Source: JAAXHH01 sp965225915 (GTDB lineage Bacteria; JAAXHH01). Taken from it: a stretch of DNA of 64,000 bases. The translations under genes were made by a program, and so were the position numbers. Positions 8,399-17,139 of the stretch are shown here, piece by piece. The notes under the pieces were generated by a model. The model did no database searches and was not told where the DNA came from. It saw only the letters and a list, made by a program, of their open reading frames with translations. Where the stretch lies: NCBI GenBank assembly GCA_965225915.1, contig OZ245326.1, positions 3,472,001 through 3,536,000 of the forward strand. The letters are read 5' to 3'. Position 1 is the stretch's first letter, and each line of letters begins with the position of its first letter.

Positions 8399-9367
8399 TC
8401 AAGTCTTGTCCTTGAGACGTGTCCAGCCTCTGCCTGGATTATAGGGTTTCGCTTCGTGGTACCTGTCCCGCAGTTCCCTGAATGCCTCCGGAGTACGAAT
8501 CTCCCGCTCCGGATGGCTTGTATCCCTGATTACGAAATCCGCCTCGCTCGGATAGCAGGCCATGGTGACCGGATCCCGTTCCGGTGTATACGTATCGGGA
8601 TCTTCCTCCGCGTTGTTGGGTGCGTCCATGGATTGATACCTCAGGTCGACACTCCAGCGAACGATGTCGGTCCGGTTCACGAAGGAGGCGTGGGGAGTCA
8701 GATTGGTCATGAACAGGACTTCGCCCAATTTCATTTCAACCGGAATAGGTCTGTTTTCGGGTAACTCATCGCCCGGAATCTCCAGGTAGCCTCCGTGCCC
8801 GCCTGTGTAGTGCCTGAATACGCCCCTTTTATGTACGCCGGGTATCACGTACAGACATCCATTTTCCACCGTAGCGTCAACCAGGGGTATCCAGCACGTC
8901 ACGATCAGATGCCTGTCGCAATGGGGAAGGAAGTACCCGGAGTCCTGGTGCCAGGGCACTTCCGTTCGGGTGTATTCCGGAATCTTGGGACGTATACGAT
9001 AGGTCGAGGCACCCACTATGTCCGGACCCACCAGGTCCGAAACACAGTCGACCAGGTTCTCGTTCCGCAGCAGGTCCAGCATCTCCTCGCCGCTGAACCC
9101 ACCACCGCCTCTTCCCATGACCATTCCCATGACCACCTGTCCGGCTTCTTCAGATTCGTTGTATATACGTGCAAGACGGGTCTCGAATCCCTCTTCATCG
9201 TAGAGACTGGACAGCTTACCTTCGCCGAACAGTCTCGTCGCCCCGCGGTCAACGATGTCGCTCAATGCGTTTCTCAAGGGCCGCAGTTCATCCAGACCCA
9301 GCAGGCCAGGTTTGGCCATGTATCCTTGCGTGCTGTACTGTGCCAATTCTGTTTGTGTAAAACCCAA
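8399..9367 (-). CDS. Phytanoyl-CoA dioxygenase (PhyH) family protein
   Basis: This 322-residue Fe(II)/2-oxoglutarate oxygenase-like protein has the HxD metal motif in V-P-W-H-Q-D-S-G-Y-F and the distal His region in N-L-T-P-H-A-S-F-V-N-R-T-D-I-V-R-W-S-V-D, with the Arg expected to bind 2-oxoglutarate. The open frame runs much further upstream into ptsI, but a TTG at 9367 preceded by GGAGAGG at good spacing gives the usual PhyH N-terminus (T-E-L-A-Q-Y-S-T-Q-G-Y). An ATG 16 codons later is the alternative. The substrate is unknown; family members hydroxylate varied small molecules. It lies 80 bp after ptsI on the same strand. Confidence 0.85.
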   Translation of the reverse strand: MGFTQTELAQYSTQGYMAKPGLLGLDELRPLRNALSDIVDRGATRLFGEGKLSSLYDEEGFETRLARIYNESEEAGQVVMGMVMGRGGGGFSGEEMLDLLRNENLVDCVSDLVGPDIVGASTYRIRPKIPEYTRTEVPWHQDSGYFLPHCDRHLIVTCWIPLVDATVENGCLYVIPGVHKRGVFRHYTGGHGGYLEIPGDELPENRPIPVEMKLGEVLFMTNLTPHASFVNRTDIVRWSVDLRYQSMDAPNNAEEDPDTYTPERDPVTMACYPSEADFVIRDTSHPEREIRTPEAFRELRDRYHEAKPYNPGRGWTRLKDKT

Positions 9368-9447
9368 GGTACCTCTCCTGCCCGTATATTTTGAGCCATA
9401 CCGCGTGCAGCCGGATTTCAGTGGGTAAAAACCTGTTAAACAAACCT

Positions 9448-11208
9448 TCAGATACGCATCATGTCCGATAAATCCAGTTCGGTTCTGGGCTGATAGGGTT
9501 TCAGGAAACGCATGATCTCTTCGGACGTGGGGAGATCCAGCGCTTCGCGCGTGATGGTCTTGAGTTCCTGGTAGTCCGCCGATCGAATCAAACTCTTGAT
9601 CTCGGGAATATCGATCGGACTCATGCTGAGTTCGTCTACGCCCAGACCCAGAAGAATACAGGCCGCCAGCGGATGAGCGGCCATGGCGCCGCAAACGCCT
9701 ACCCAGATATCGTTGTCGTGCGCAGCGTCGATGATGGACGCGACCAGCCGCAATACGGCTGGGTGACACGGATTGTACAGGGAGGCTATACTTGAATTGC
9801 CCCGATCAGCGGCCACCGTGTATTGGATCAGGTCATTGGTTCCGATACTGAAGAAATCGACTTCCTTTGCCAGATCATGGGCCGTCAGAGCGGCGGAGGG
9901 AATCTCGACCATGATCCCCACGGACATCGAGGAATTGAAAGGTACGCCCGCATCCTGCAGTTCGTTGCGCGCCTCGTCAAAAAGCCCTTTGGCGCGCCGA
10001 AGTTCATGCAAACCGGAAATCATTGGAAACATAATACTTACGTTTCCTTCAATACTGGCTCTCAGAATGGATCTCAACTGCACTTTGAACATTTCCGGAC
10101 GATTGAGGCAGAGTCGTATACCTCGTTGACCCAGAGCAGGATTGGCTTCTTCCGGCGCCTGCGTAGGCATCTTGTCCGCCCCCAGGTCGAGGGTACGGAT
10201 GATGACGGCGTGGGGTGCCATTCGTCGGGCGATTTTAAGGTAGGTCTGGGTCTGTTGCTCTTCTGAAGGCAGTTCGTTGTGAACCAGATAAAGAAACTCG
10301 GTGCGATACAGTCCAATGCCGTCTGCACCGTGATTCAATACGTCATCTAGTTCAGCAGGCAATTCGATATTCGCCGAGAGTTCAATACGCCGGCCGTCGC
10401 GGGTAACCGCCGGTAAATCATGAAGTCCCCGAAGTTCATGCTCCAGTACGGATAACTGGGACTGCGTTTCCTCGTACCTGCCGATGGTTTCAGGATCGGG
10501 ATCAAGATGGACCATCCCGCTGTTGCCGTCGATGATGATCATCATCCCGTCGGTGATTTCCTGCGTGGCGATGTTCGCGCCGACTACGGCTGGTACGGCC
10601 AGGCCTCGGGCCACGATAGCCGTGTGCGATGTCTGTCCGCCGGCGTCGGTGATAAAACCGCAGACCGAGTCACGGTCGATTTCGGCGGTATCCGAAGGAG
10701 ACAGACTGTGGGCTACGAGTACAACCTTGCCTTCGGTGACCTCGATCGGGGGACGCGCTTTCCCTGTGAGCTTTGCCAGCACCCTGTACAGCACGTCTTC
10801 AAAATCGGCGGTTCGTTCGCGGAAAAAGGGGTTTTCGAGGGACGAGTAATTGGAAATCCAACCCCTCATCACGTCATCGAAGATGTATTCCGCGTTGGTC
10901 TTCTCCCGTCGGATGCGGACGATAGTAACGTCCACCACTTCCGGATCTTCAAGCACCGCCTGGTGGGCACTGAAGATCTTCAGGATGTCCTGGTCTATAT
11001 CCACGGCAATACGCCGCTGAAGTTGGGTCAGATCGTTCAGCGCCTCGGCGACCGCGGCCTTGAACCGTTCAATTTCTTCTTCTACTTTATCGAAAGACAC
11101 GGGATGCTGTTGTACGGTGCCGAATCGGCGATTGTAGATATAAGCACGGCCTATGGCGATACCGGGCGACGCCGGTATGCCTTTAAGTGCACGGCTCTCT
11201 TCGCTCAT
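9448..11208 (-). CDS. ptsI: Phosphoenolpyruvate-protein phosphotransferase (PTS enzyme I)
   Basis: This 586-residue protein matches full-length enzyme I. The phosphorylated histidine lies in G-G-Q-T-S-H-T-A-I-V-A-R (His195). The PEP-binding barrel has G-I-G-L-Y-R-T-E-F-L-Y and G-T-N-D-L-I-Q-Y-T, and the C-terminal catalytic Cys is in G-V-C-G-A-M-A. It takes phosphate from PEP and passes it to HPr. The ATG has GGAGG at ideal spacing and begins 16 bp after ptsH. No PTS sugar permease (EIIA/B/C) is seen in the window, so a regulatory role with HprK is likely. Confidence 0.97.
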   Translation of the reverse strand: MSEESRALKGIPASPGIAIGRAYIYNRRFGTVQQHPVSFDKVEEEIERFKAAVAEALNDLTQLQRRIAVDIDQDILKIFSAHQAVLEDPEVVDVTIVRIRREKTNAEYIFDDVMRGWISNYSSLENPFFRERTADFEDVLYRVLAKLTGKARPPIEVTEGKVVLVAHSLSPSDTAEIDRDSVCGFITDAGGQTSHTAIVARGLAVPAVVGANIATQEITDGMMIIIDGNSGMVHLDPDPETIGRYEETQSQLSVLEHELRGLHDLPAVTRDGRRIELSANIELPAELDDVLNHGADGIGLYRTEFLYLVHNELPSEEQQTQTYLKIARRMAPHAVIIRTLDLGADKMPTQAPEEANPALGQRGIRLCLNRPEMFKVQLRSILRASIEGNVSIMFPMISGLHELRRAKGLFDEARNELQDAGVPFNSSMSVGIMVEIPSAALTAHDLAKEVDFFSIGTNDLIQYTVAADRGNSSIASLYNPCHPAVLRLVASIIDAAHDNDIWVGVCGAMAAHPLAACILLGLGVDELSMSPIDIPEIKSLIRSADYQELKTITREALDLPTSEEIMRFLKPYQPRTELDLSDMMRI

Positions 11209-11224
11209 ATCACGCCTCCAGATC

Positions 11225-11473
11225 CTAATCGAATATATCAGTTATAGCCTTCAGTGCTTCCGTTTCGTCGGGGCCTTCGATTTCGATCGTGATCGAACAT
11301 CCATATTCTGCAGCCAGCATCATCACACCCATTATGCTCTTTCCGTTCACGGGTACGGTGTCCTTTATGAGCGTGACTTCCGACTCAAACCTGGAAGCTA
11401 TTCGGACAAGCTGCTCCGCAGGCCGCATGTGCAGGCCCTTCCTGTTTTTTACGGATACGGTTTTTCTGACCAA
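11225..11473 (-). CDS. ptsH: Phosphocarrier protein HPr
   Basis: An 82-residue HPr with both phosphorylation sites at their standard positions: His15 in N-R-K-G-L-H-M-R-P-A for enzyme I, and Ser46 in V-N-G-K-S-I-M-G for HPr kinase. The start codon appears to be TTG at 11473, with GGAGCGG upstream. It lies between hprK (38 bp upstream) and ptsI (16 bp downstream), so kinase, substrate and phosphate donor form one operon segment. Confidence 0.96.
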   Translation of the reverse strand: MVRKTVSVKNRKGLHMRPAEQLVRIASRFESEVTLIKDTVPVNGKSIMGVMMLAAEYGCSITIEIEGPDETEALKAITDIFD

Positions 11474-11511
11474 AGCGCCGTCCGCTCCATTCCGACGTAC
11501 CAGTCGTAGGT

Positions 11512-12495
11512 CTATTCGTAATCTTCCCTGCGATACCGGACTCTTTCGCCTTCCTTCATGACCTCCAGCACACGCTGATTCAACGTAGAAGCCGGGTTTA
11601 TGCCCACGACCTTAAGGAGATATCTAAGGGCCACCACCTCGGCGATGACGGTGAGGTTTTTGCCCGGGTTGATCGGAATTCGGACATAGGGAAGTTCCGC
11701 ATCCAGTAATGTCGTGGTTTTCTCATCAAGCGCCGTGCGTTCATAGTCGCCATCGTTGTTCCAGTCTTCCAGGTTTACCACGACCTCGATCCGTTTTCGT
11801 ACGCGGATACTCCGGATTCCAAACATGCGTGTGACATCGATAATCCCGACACCCCGTATTTCCATGAAGTGCTGGGTGACCGTATTGCTTGTGCCCATGA
11901 TGATGCCGCGCCGCATCCTGTATGCGGTCACGACATCGTCGGCCACCAGTCTGTGGCCGCGCTCCACCAAGTCCAGCGCCGTCTCGCTTTTGCCGATTCC
12001 GCTGCGTCCGGTGAAGAGGAGGCCCACGCCGTACACATCAACCAGGGCGCCGTGCACGGTCGACATCGGAGCGAAATATGGCTCCAGGTACTCGATCAGC
12101 GAATGGACGAAGGCATCCGTCGTCAGGTTGGTACCCAGGATAGCGGTACTGTACTGTTCGGCGATTTCGGTCAGTTCCGGCGGCGGATCCATGCCTTTCG
12201 TCACGACCATACAGGGGATGTCCATGGCAAACATCTGGACCAGCGATGCCCGGCGCTGTTCCCCGCTCAGACTTTTCAGGTAGGTTAATTCAGTTTCTCC
12301 AAGGATTTGGATCCGGTTGTTGGAAAACCGTTCGAAGTAACCAGATAGCGCGAGTCCAGGCCGGTTCGTCTCCGCGTTGGTTATCTTTTTGGAGAGACCT
12401 GCTTCACCGGTCAAGGGCGACAGTTTCAGATCGGTTTGATCAACCAGCGTCTTGATTAGCAGAGGTCGGGTTTTCATAGGCAATATCGTGGCCAT
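11512..12495 (-). CDS. hprK: HPr kinase/phosphorylase
   Basis: This 327-residue bifunctional enzyme phosphorylates and dephosphorylates Ser46 of HPr according to metabolic state. The N-terminal HprK domain is followed by His149 in V-H-G-A-L-V-D-V-Y-G, the P-loop G-R-S-G-I-G-K-S (163-170), and the HprK signature M-E-I-R-G-V-G-I-I-D-V. All are intact. The N-terminal start could be ATG 12495 or ATG 12477; neither has a clear Shine-Dalgarno element. Gram-negative HprK genes are often next to hpf and rpoN, as here. Confidence 0.96.
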   Translation of the reverse strand: MATILPMKTRPLLIKTLVDQTDLKLSPLTGEAGLSKKITNAETNRPGLALSGYFERFSNNRIQILGETELTYLKSLSGEQRRASLVQMFAMDIPCMVVTKGMDPPPELTEIAEQYSTAILGTNLTTDAFVHSLIEYLEPYFAPMSTVHGALVDVYGVGLLFTGRSGIGKSETALDLVERGHRLVADDVVTAYRMRRGIIMGTSNTVTQHFMEIRGVGIIDVTRMFGIRSIRVRKRIEVVVNLEDWNNDGDYERTALDEKTTTLLDAELPYVRIPINPGKNLTVIAEVVALRYLLKVVGINPASTLNQRVLEVMKEGERVRYRREDYE

Positions 12496-12577
12496 CAGTC
12501 ACATTCACGGGTGATTGGACCACATCCGATTACGCGAACCTGTGAACGCCATATCCGGTGCACGTTCTCCACACCTC

Positions 12578-12880
12578 CTACTGGCGCCTGACCCGGTGGT
12601 CATGCAGTTTGCCATTGAGCTTCTTCAACTGGGTTTCCATCTTGTTGACCGCTTGATCGAGGGCGGTATAGGCTTCGGCACCTTCCTCCCTGCTGGTCAG
12701 GATGTGTCCTCCGACATGCACGTTCAGTTCAACCAAATATCGGTATTTTTCTTGAGAGACAATAAGGTCTGCGCTTATGATGTTGTCACTGTAACGGTTT
12801 AAGCGATCGATTTCTCTATCCGCATGCTCCTTGTACGCGTCTGCCAAGTCGCAATGGCGGGCTGTCATGGTTTTCTGCAC
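12578..12880 (-). CDS. hpf: Ribosome hibernation-promoting factor / sigma-54 modulation protein
   Basis: A protein of about 100 residues of the short HPF/RaiA type: M-T-A-R-H-C-D-L, then E-I-D-R-L-N-R-Y, a V-E-L-N-V-H-V-G-G-H strand and the final helix Q-V-N-K-M-E-T-Q-L-K-K. It binds the 30S decoding region in resting cells and promotes ribosome inactivation. The start is taken as GTG 12880, because GGGAGG lies 5 nt upstream. An open-frame ATG at 12907 would add an N-terminus with no family support. It sits between rpoN (33 bp) and hprK (82 bp), the classical rpoN-hpf-PTS arrangement. Confidence 0.9.
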   Translation of the reverse strand: MQKTMTARHCDLADAYKEHADREIDRLNRYSDNIISADLIVSQEKYRYLVELNVHVGGHILTSREEGAEAYTALDQAVNKMETQLKKLNGKLHDHRVRRQ

Positions 12881-12913
12881 GGTCGCCTCCCTTCGCTGCG
12901 ATTCCAAACGGGG

Positions 12914-14398
12914 TTAAATCCTCCTGCGCATCCGCGCGATGGGTATACCCAGGAATTCACGGTATTTCGCCACGGTTCTCCTTTTAATCTGCACGCCTTC
13001 CTTCGATCTCAGTATTTCTTCGATCGCCTGATCGCTCAGCGGTGCGCGCGCATCTTCTTCCTGGATGATCTGAGCGATTCGGTCTTTGACCGTCTTTGTA
13101 GCCAGTTGGCCTGTATTGGCTCCCTCCGAATGCTTCGATACACTTTTCTTCAACCTGCCATCAAAGAAAAACCTGAGCGCGTATATCCCTCTGGGCGTCT
13201 GTATATATTTGCCCTGCGTAGCCCGGCTGACGGTTGTCGCATGCAAGCCGACCTCGTCGGCAACCTCCTGCTGAATCATCGGTTTGAGATAGGCCAGACC
13301 CCCGTCCAGGAACATACGCTGCGCTTTCACAATGTAGTTCGTCACCTTCAACAGCGTAGAACGCCGTTGTTCTATGGAGTTCACGAAGTGGTTGGCATCG
13401 GTCAGCTTTTGCCGGACGTACCGCCGGTCTTCTTCGGTGGAATGCTCACTCCGGGTTAGGATAGACTGGTATGTACGGCTGACCCGCACCCCGGGCAGGT
13501 TGCGGTCATTGAGATAAACGACGTATTCTCCCTCCACCTTTTCGACAGCAAGATCAGGATAAATGGAAATTACGGATGCGTCGGTTATGGCCAGACCCGG
13601 ATGGGGGTTGAGTCCAGCGATCACATTAATGGCATCCCCTATTTCCGCCTGGGAAGTCTTGATTTTTTTTCGAATGGCCGCAATGCGCCGTTGCTTCACG
13701 TCCCGCCAGTGATCCGATATCAACCTGTACGCCAGCGATTCGCGCAAGTTCAGTGCATCCAGCTGCAACAACAGGCATTCGCGAAGATCCCGCGCGCCTA
13801 CGCCGGTCGGTTCCAGTGTCTGTACGATTTTCAGAGCCCGCTCCGCCTCTTCGAAGGGAACGCCGGATTCCAGCGCGAGATCCAGCAGCGGGACATCCAG
13901 CAAACCGCTGTCGTTCAGATTGCCGATAAGGTATTCACCGATTTCCAGGTCACGAGTTGACAGTTCGAGTAGATGAAACTGCTCAGCGAGATCCTGCGTC
14001 AGCGTTACGCCGGATTTGCCCTCTCTTTCGAGGATATTCTGGTCTTCCTTTTTTTCGGTTTCCTCGCGGGAATCCATCTGGTTGTGCATGCCGTCCTGTA
14101 TATAGGCGTCCCAGTCGATTTTACCACTATCCGGAGTCAGGTCTTCCGTGTCGTCCTCACGCTGTGAAACCGACTCTTCGGCCAGTGTTTCCTTTCCAGA
14201 TTCATCCTCTGGTTCGCCTGGTTCGCCTGGTTCGCCTGGTTCGTCCGTCTCTTCGTCCAGTTCCAGCAGCGGATTCTCCTCGATTTTTTCCTTGATCTCC
14301 TGCTCGAGTTCCACCGTGGTGTACTGCAGCAGTTTGAGCGAATACATCAGCTGGGGAGAAAACTGCTGCCTGGTCTGTGGTTGAAGATTAAATTCCAT
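12914..14398 (-). CDS. rpoN: RNA polymerase sigma-54 factor
   Basis: This protein has about 494 residues. The Gln/Leu-rich activator-responsive region I (E-F-N-L-Q-P-Q-T-R-Q-Q-F) leads into E-E-N-P-L-L-E-L, then an acidic linker with a triple E-P-G repeat, a core-binding domain and the C-terminal RpoN box R-R-T-V-A-K-Y-R-E-F-L-G-I-P. Sigma-54 directs polymerase to -24/-12 promoters and needs AAA activators, none of which is in the window. The start is ATG 14398 rather than the upstream open-frame start at 14464, because it gives the standard N-terminus and clears lptB. GGAAG is upstream. Confidence 0.96.
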   Translation of the reverse strand: MEFNLQPQTRQQFSPQLMYSLKLLQYTTVELEQEIKEKIEENPLLELDEETDEPGEPGEPGEPEDESGKETLAEESVSQREDDTEDLTPDSGKIDWDAYIQDGMHNQMDSREETEKKEDQNILEREGKSGVTLTQDLAEQFHLLELSTRDLEIGEYLIGNLNDSGLLDVPLLDLALESGVPFEEAERALKIVQTLEPTGVGARDLRECLLLQLDALNLRESLAYRLISDHWRDVKQRRIAAIRKKIKTSQAEIGDAINVIAGLNPHPGLAITDASVISIYPDLAVEKVEGEYVVYLNDRNLPGVRVSRTYQSILTRSEHSTEEDRRYVRQKLTDANHFVNSIEQRRSTLLKVTNYIVKAQRMFLDGGLAYLKPMIQQEVADEVGLHATTVSRATQGKYIQTPRGIYALRFFFDGRLKKSVSKHSEGANTGQLATKTVKDRIAQIIQEEDARAPLSDQAIEEILRSKEGVQIKRRTVAKYREFLGIPIARMRRRI

Positions 14399-14411
14399 GA
14401 GATTCTTCCGG

Positions 14412-15155
14412 TTATTCCAGGCGGAATCGTTCGCCGAGATAAATGCGCCGCGCTTCGGGATCACGGACCAGGTCTTCAGCCGTTCCGGACAGGTAAATGC
14501 GTCCGTCAGCCATAATATAGGATCTGTCCGTTATTTGTAGAGTCTCCCTGACCATGTGATCCGTAACCAGAATACCAAGCGTCCTTTCCTTAAGGCGTCC
14601 AATGACTTCCTGGATATCTTCCACCGCGATTGGATCGATCCCGGCAAAGGGTTCGTCGAGCAGAATGAACTTCGGTTCGGTGACCAGCACGCGGCTGATC
14701 TCGGTTCTCCTTCGTTCGCCTCCCGATAGAGTATAGGCCCTGTGCTTGGCGAGATGCGCGATGCCGAAATCCTCCAGCAGGTCCTCCATCTTCTGGCGCC
14801 TTGCCTTGCCGGTCATGGGCAGTGTCTCGAGAACGGACATCAGGTTCTGTTCTACCGTCATCCTCCGGAAGATCGACGGTTCCTGGGCCAGGTAGCCAAT
14901 CCCGCCGCGCGCCCGTCGGTACATCGGCCAGCGGGTTATATCCCTGCTCTTCCCGGTTTCCGTGTCATCGATGACCACCCTGCCAGATCCCGGTTTGATC
15001 ATGCCGACGATCATATAGAACGAGGTAGTCTTCCCTGCCCCGTTGGGACCGAGCAGGCCGACCACCTCGCCCTGGTCTACTCGTAAACTCACATCGTCAA
15101 CGACGCGGCGTTTCTGATAGGATTTTACCAGGTTTTCAGCGCGCAGACACTGCAC
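14412..15155 (-). CDS. lptB: LPS export ABC transporter ATP-binding protein
   Basis: This 247-residue ABC ATPase powers extraction of LPS from the inner membrane with LptF and LptG, which are not in the window. It has Walker A G-P-N-G-A-G-K-T-T, the LptB-type Q-loop region G-I-G-Y-L-A-Q-E-P-S-I-F, signature L-S-G-G-E-R-R-R and Walker B F-I-L-L-D-E-P-F-A-G-I-D-P. The start is GTG 15155 with GGAGG 4 nt upstream. It follows lptA by 13 bp and precedes rpoN by 13 bp, the common lptC-lptA-lptB-rpoN order of Gram-negative bacteria. Confidence 0.97.
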   Translation of the reverse strand: MQCLRAENLVKSYQKRRVVDDVSLRVDQGEVVGLLGPNGAGKTTSFYMIVGMIKPGSGRVVIDDTETGKSRDITRWPMYRRARGGIGYLAQEPSIFRRMTVEQNLMSVLETLPMTGKARRQKMEDLLEDFGIAHLAKHRAYTLSGGERRRTEISRVLVTEPKFILLDEPFAGIDPIAVEDIQEVIGRLKERTLGILVTDHMVRETLQITDRSYIMADGRIYLSGTAEDLVRDPEARRIYLGERFRLE

Positions 15156-15168
15156 GAACCCTCCATTT

Positions 15169-16416
15169 TCAACGGTTGCCGTTTTCGCCTTCCGGGGAGA
15201 GATAGGTTCCGTCTACTCCGCCCTTCGCGCTCACCTTGACCGGTTTGCCCCCATCCAGTTCGATCACGATCTCTTTTGCCCGGATTACATTGTAACCGGA
15301 CGGTCCGCTTTCCAGCGTAGTGGGATTATAAGTGCTTACCGCGTTTCCTGAAGCGGTGATCGTCTTTACCGATTCGCCCGCAAAGTCTACCACCATGCTA
15401 CGGCCCTCGATGGTGCTCCGCTGCGTCCCATACGTGTTTCCGGCGGCGTACGAACCGGTGGCCTGTCCGGTGACCACGGCCCTTGCAACCTTGCCGTTAA
15501 CCAAGTCCAGGACGATCCTTTCGCCACTGATCTCGCTGAAAGCGCTTCGGATCACCGGATTGCTGAGCAAATCTATTTTCTGGCCTTCGCTGTCGTACCG
15601 CAGGGTATCACACTTCCCTTCCAGCGGTCCTCGGACAACACGAACCGAATCGAACACCTCGGCGGTACGTTCGCCGAAGGTATACGTCATGACCTTCCCC
15701 GTTACCACGATATCGCTGTCGGCGCTTTCATGGCGCTTAAGCAATCGAGGCGCGCCGGTGAAACGGGCGCTTTCCGTTGACTTGAAGTATTCGACGTGGT
15801 CACAGGAAATACGAACACCTTCCCCGTCGTCCACCACGACCACGGAGTCCTCCGCCAGGGCTTTCAACAATGTGTTCGATTCGGTGAAATAGTACTCAAG
15901 ACGACGACCCTCGATCGTAACCCTGCTATCGTCCTGTTGCCAGGTCATATCCGGCTGACCCGTTGCGACGGCACGGTGGGGATCATGGGAATATTCCATT
16001 CGATCGCCCGTCAACACCACACCATCCGTCTCGTCGTTCAGCCTTACCCGGCCGGTACCTACGGCCCTTTGGTCCCGCTCGTAGTACGTTGCCTCGTCGG
16101 CTCGAAGCGTATTGCCCTCGCGGACCATGCGCACGTTACCGATCAATCGTACGATTCCATTCATCCGATCGTAGCGTACCCTGTCGCTCGTCAAAACGGT
16201 ACTACCATGCAAGAGCCGCACAAAACCGGACAGGTCGAAAATCTCGTCGATACCGGTTGCCTTGAGGACCCCCGCTTCTTCGATCTGCACCGGGTCCCCG
16301 CGCTCCTGCCCTATTACCGACAGAGCAGAGAGAACAGCGAAACAGCAGACCGAAAGTAACAGCTGAACAGTCCCGGCCCTACGGTATAATATACCTGAAT
16401 CTTGGCTTGACGTCAA
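15169..16416 (-). CDS. lptA: LptA/OstA-like periplasmic LPS transport protein (long form)
   Basis: This is a long OstA/LptA-type protein of about 415 residues, roughly twice the length of E. coli LptA, with many repeated strands (D-R-V-R-Y-D, G-N-V-R-M-V, A-D-E-A-T-Y-Y-E-R-D, L-E-Y-Y). LptA forms the periplasmic bridge carrying LPS to the outer membrane. The start is placed at TTG 16416, where GGGGAG lies 6 nt upstream; the resulting N-terminus ends in the hydrophobic run L-L-L-S-V-C-C-F-A-V-L-S-A, a signal peptide. An ATG at 16524 is possible but would overlap lptC by 58 bp and place about 60 residues before the hydrophobic core. The extra length suggests a longer OstA array, as in some FCB bacteria. 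Confidence 0.85.
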   Translation of the reverse strand: MTSSQDSGILYRRAGTVQLLLSVCCFAVLSALSVIGQERGDPVQIEEAGVLKATGIDEIFDLSGFVRLLHGSTVLTSDRVRYDRMNGIVRLIGNVRMVREGNTLRADEATYYERDQRAVGTGRVRLNDETDGVVLTGDRMEYSHDPHRAVATGQPDMTWQQDDSRVTIEGRRLEYYFTESNTLLKALAEDSVVVVDDGEGVRISCDHVEYFKSTESARFTGAPRLLKRHESADSDIVVTGKVMTYTFGERTAEVFDSVRVVRGPLEGKCDTLRYDSEGQKIDLLSNPVIRSAFSEISGERIVLDLVNGKVARAVVTGQATGSYAAGNTYGTQRSTIEGRSMVVDFAGESVKTITASGNAVSTYNPTTLESGPSGYNVIRAKEIVIELDGGKPVKVSAKGGVDGTYLSPEGENGNR

Positions 16417-16466
16417 GGGTGGCTCCCCGTGCTGATCGGCTATGGAACCGGGCTGCGTCAGCGGTG

Positions 16467-17078
16467 TCAGTTCGTCTGCGTGCCCGGCAGAAACCGGCCT
16501 CTGATCTGGCGCCGAATGGTCCATCGACGCATGGCCGGATCGGCTTCAAAACCCTCGCCCGTAATGATATTCCTGTCGCTGGTCAGCCGCACGGCGGCGT
16601 CCGTTTCAATCAGGTTATCCGCGTTTACCCAGGTCAGCGAATCGGTTTCAAGGGTACCTCGCTCTACGCTGTAGACTGTCACGTCACCCCTGGCACGCAG
16701 GTCATGGGTCTGTCCGTCTATTTCACCCGTTTCAGCTTCGAGCGTCGACGCCAGGTTACCGTATTCGTCGTAGAACTGAACGTGAATACCCCCATCCATG
16801 ACGGTCACATTGGAATCTGAAAAATACAGGCGGTGTCCGGCCTTGACCGTGGCTTCCTGCCGACCATCCCGACTCAGGTAAATCGTTGTATTCCACGCTT
16901 CCTGGTCCGGCATGGAATCCGGTGTGCCGTTTTCCACTTCCCGCTGATCGACGGATCGACAGGCTATTGAGCACAGAATCACGGCGAAATACAGGAAGGA
17001 CAGCCAGAAGCCGGCGTTCCCCAGACCGTCATGGAACTTCAGGCAGGACCAAACTTGCGAGATACGCAATGTTGACAT
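16467..17078 (-). CDS. lptC: LPS export system protein LptC
   Basis: A 203-residue protein with one N-terminal membrane segment (G-F-W-L-S-F-L-Y-F-A-V-I-L-C-S-I-A-C) that may also be a lipobox. It is followed by a beta-jellyroll with Y-F-S-D-S-N-V-T-V-M-D-G-G, V-Q-F-Y-D-E-Y-G and T-G-E-G-F-E-A-D-P, the LptC pattern. LptC passes LPS from the LptBFG complex to LptA. It lies between the acyltransferase (62 bp) and lptA. A TATAAT sits only 5 nt before the ATG, so a leaderless internal transcript may start here. Confidence 0.85.
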   Translation of the reverse strand: MSTLRISQVWSCLKFHDGLGNAGFWLSFLYFAVILCSIACRSVDQREVENGTPDSMPDQEAWNTTIYLSRDGRQEATVKAGHRLYFSDSNVTVMDGGIHVQFYDEYGNLASTLEAETGEIDGQTHDLRARGDVTVYSVERGTLETDSLTWVNADNLIETDAAVRLTSDRNIITGEGFEADPAMRRWTIRRQIRGRFLPGTQTN

Positions 17079-17083
17079 GACGG

Positions 17084-17112
17084 ATTATACCTTGGATCGA
17101 TCATCCGGGCAA
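17084..17112 (-). promoter_or_regulatory. Possible internal promoter giving a leaderless lptC transcript
   Basis: On the minus strand TTGCCC (17107-17112) and a perfect TATAAT (17084-17089) are separated by 17 nt. The -10 box ends 5 nt before the lptC ATG, so the predicted start falls at or next to the start codon. An AAGG overlapping the -10 could instead serve as a ribosome site on a longer transcript. Confidence 0.4.
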
Positions 17113-17139
17113 GTTCAAGTTGCGGTTTGAACACCCCGC

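Noticed and set aside
9368..9769. Upstream extension of the PhyH frame into ptsI
   Set aside because: The extension overlaps the end of ptsI by about 320 bp and has no PhyH similarity; a TTG with a strong ribosome site gives the normal N-terminus.
16388..16416. TTGACG, 17 nt, TATATT on the minus strand, a near-perfect promoter
   Set aside because: The TTG is a better start codon for lptA, with GGGGAG 6 nt before it and a signal peptide right after, so the -35 match may be chance. Kept only as part of the -10 motif note.
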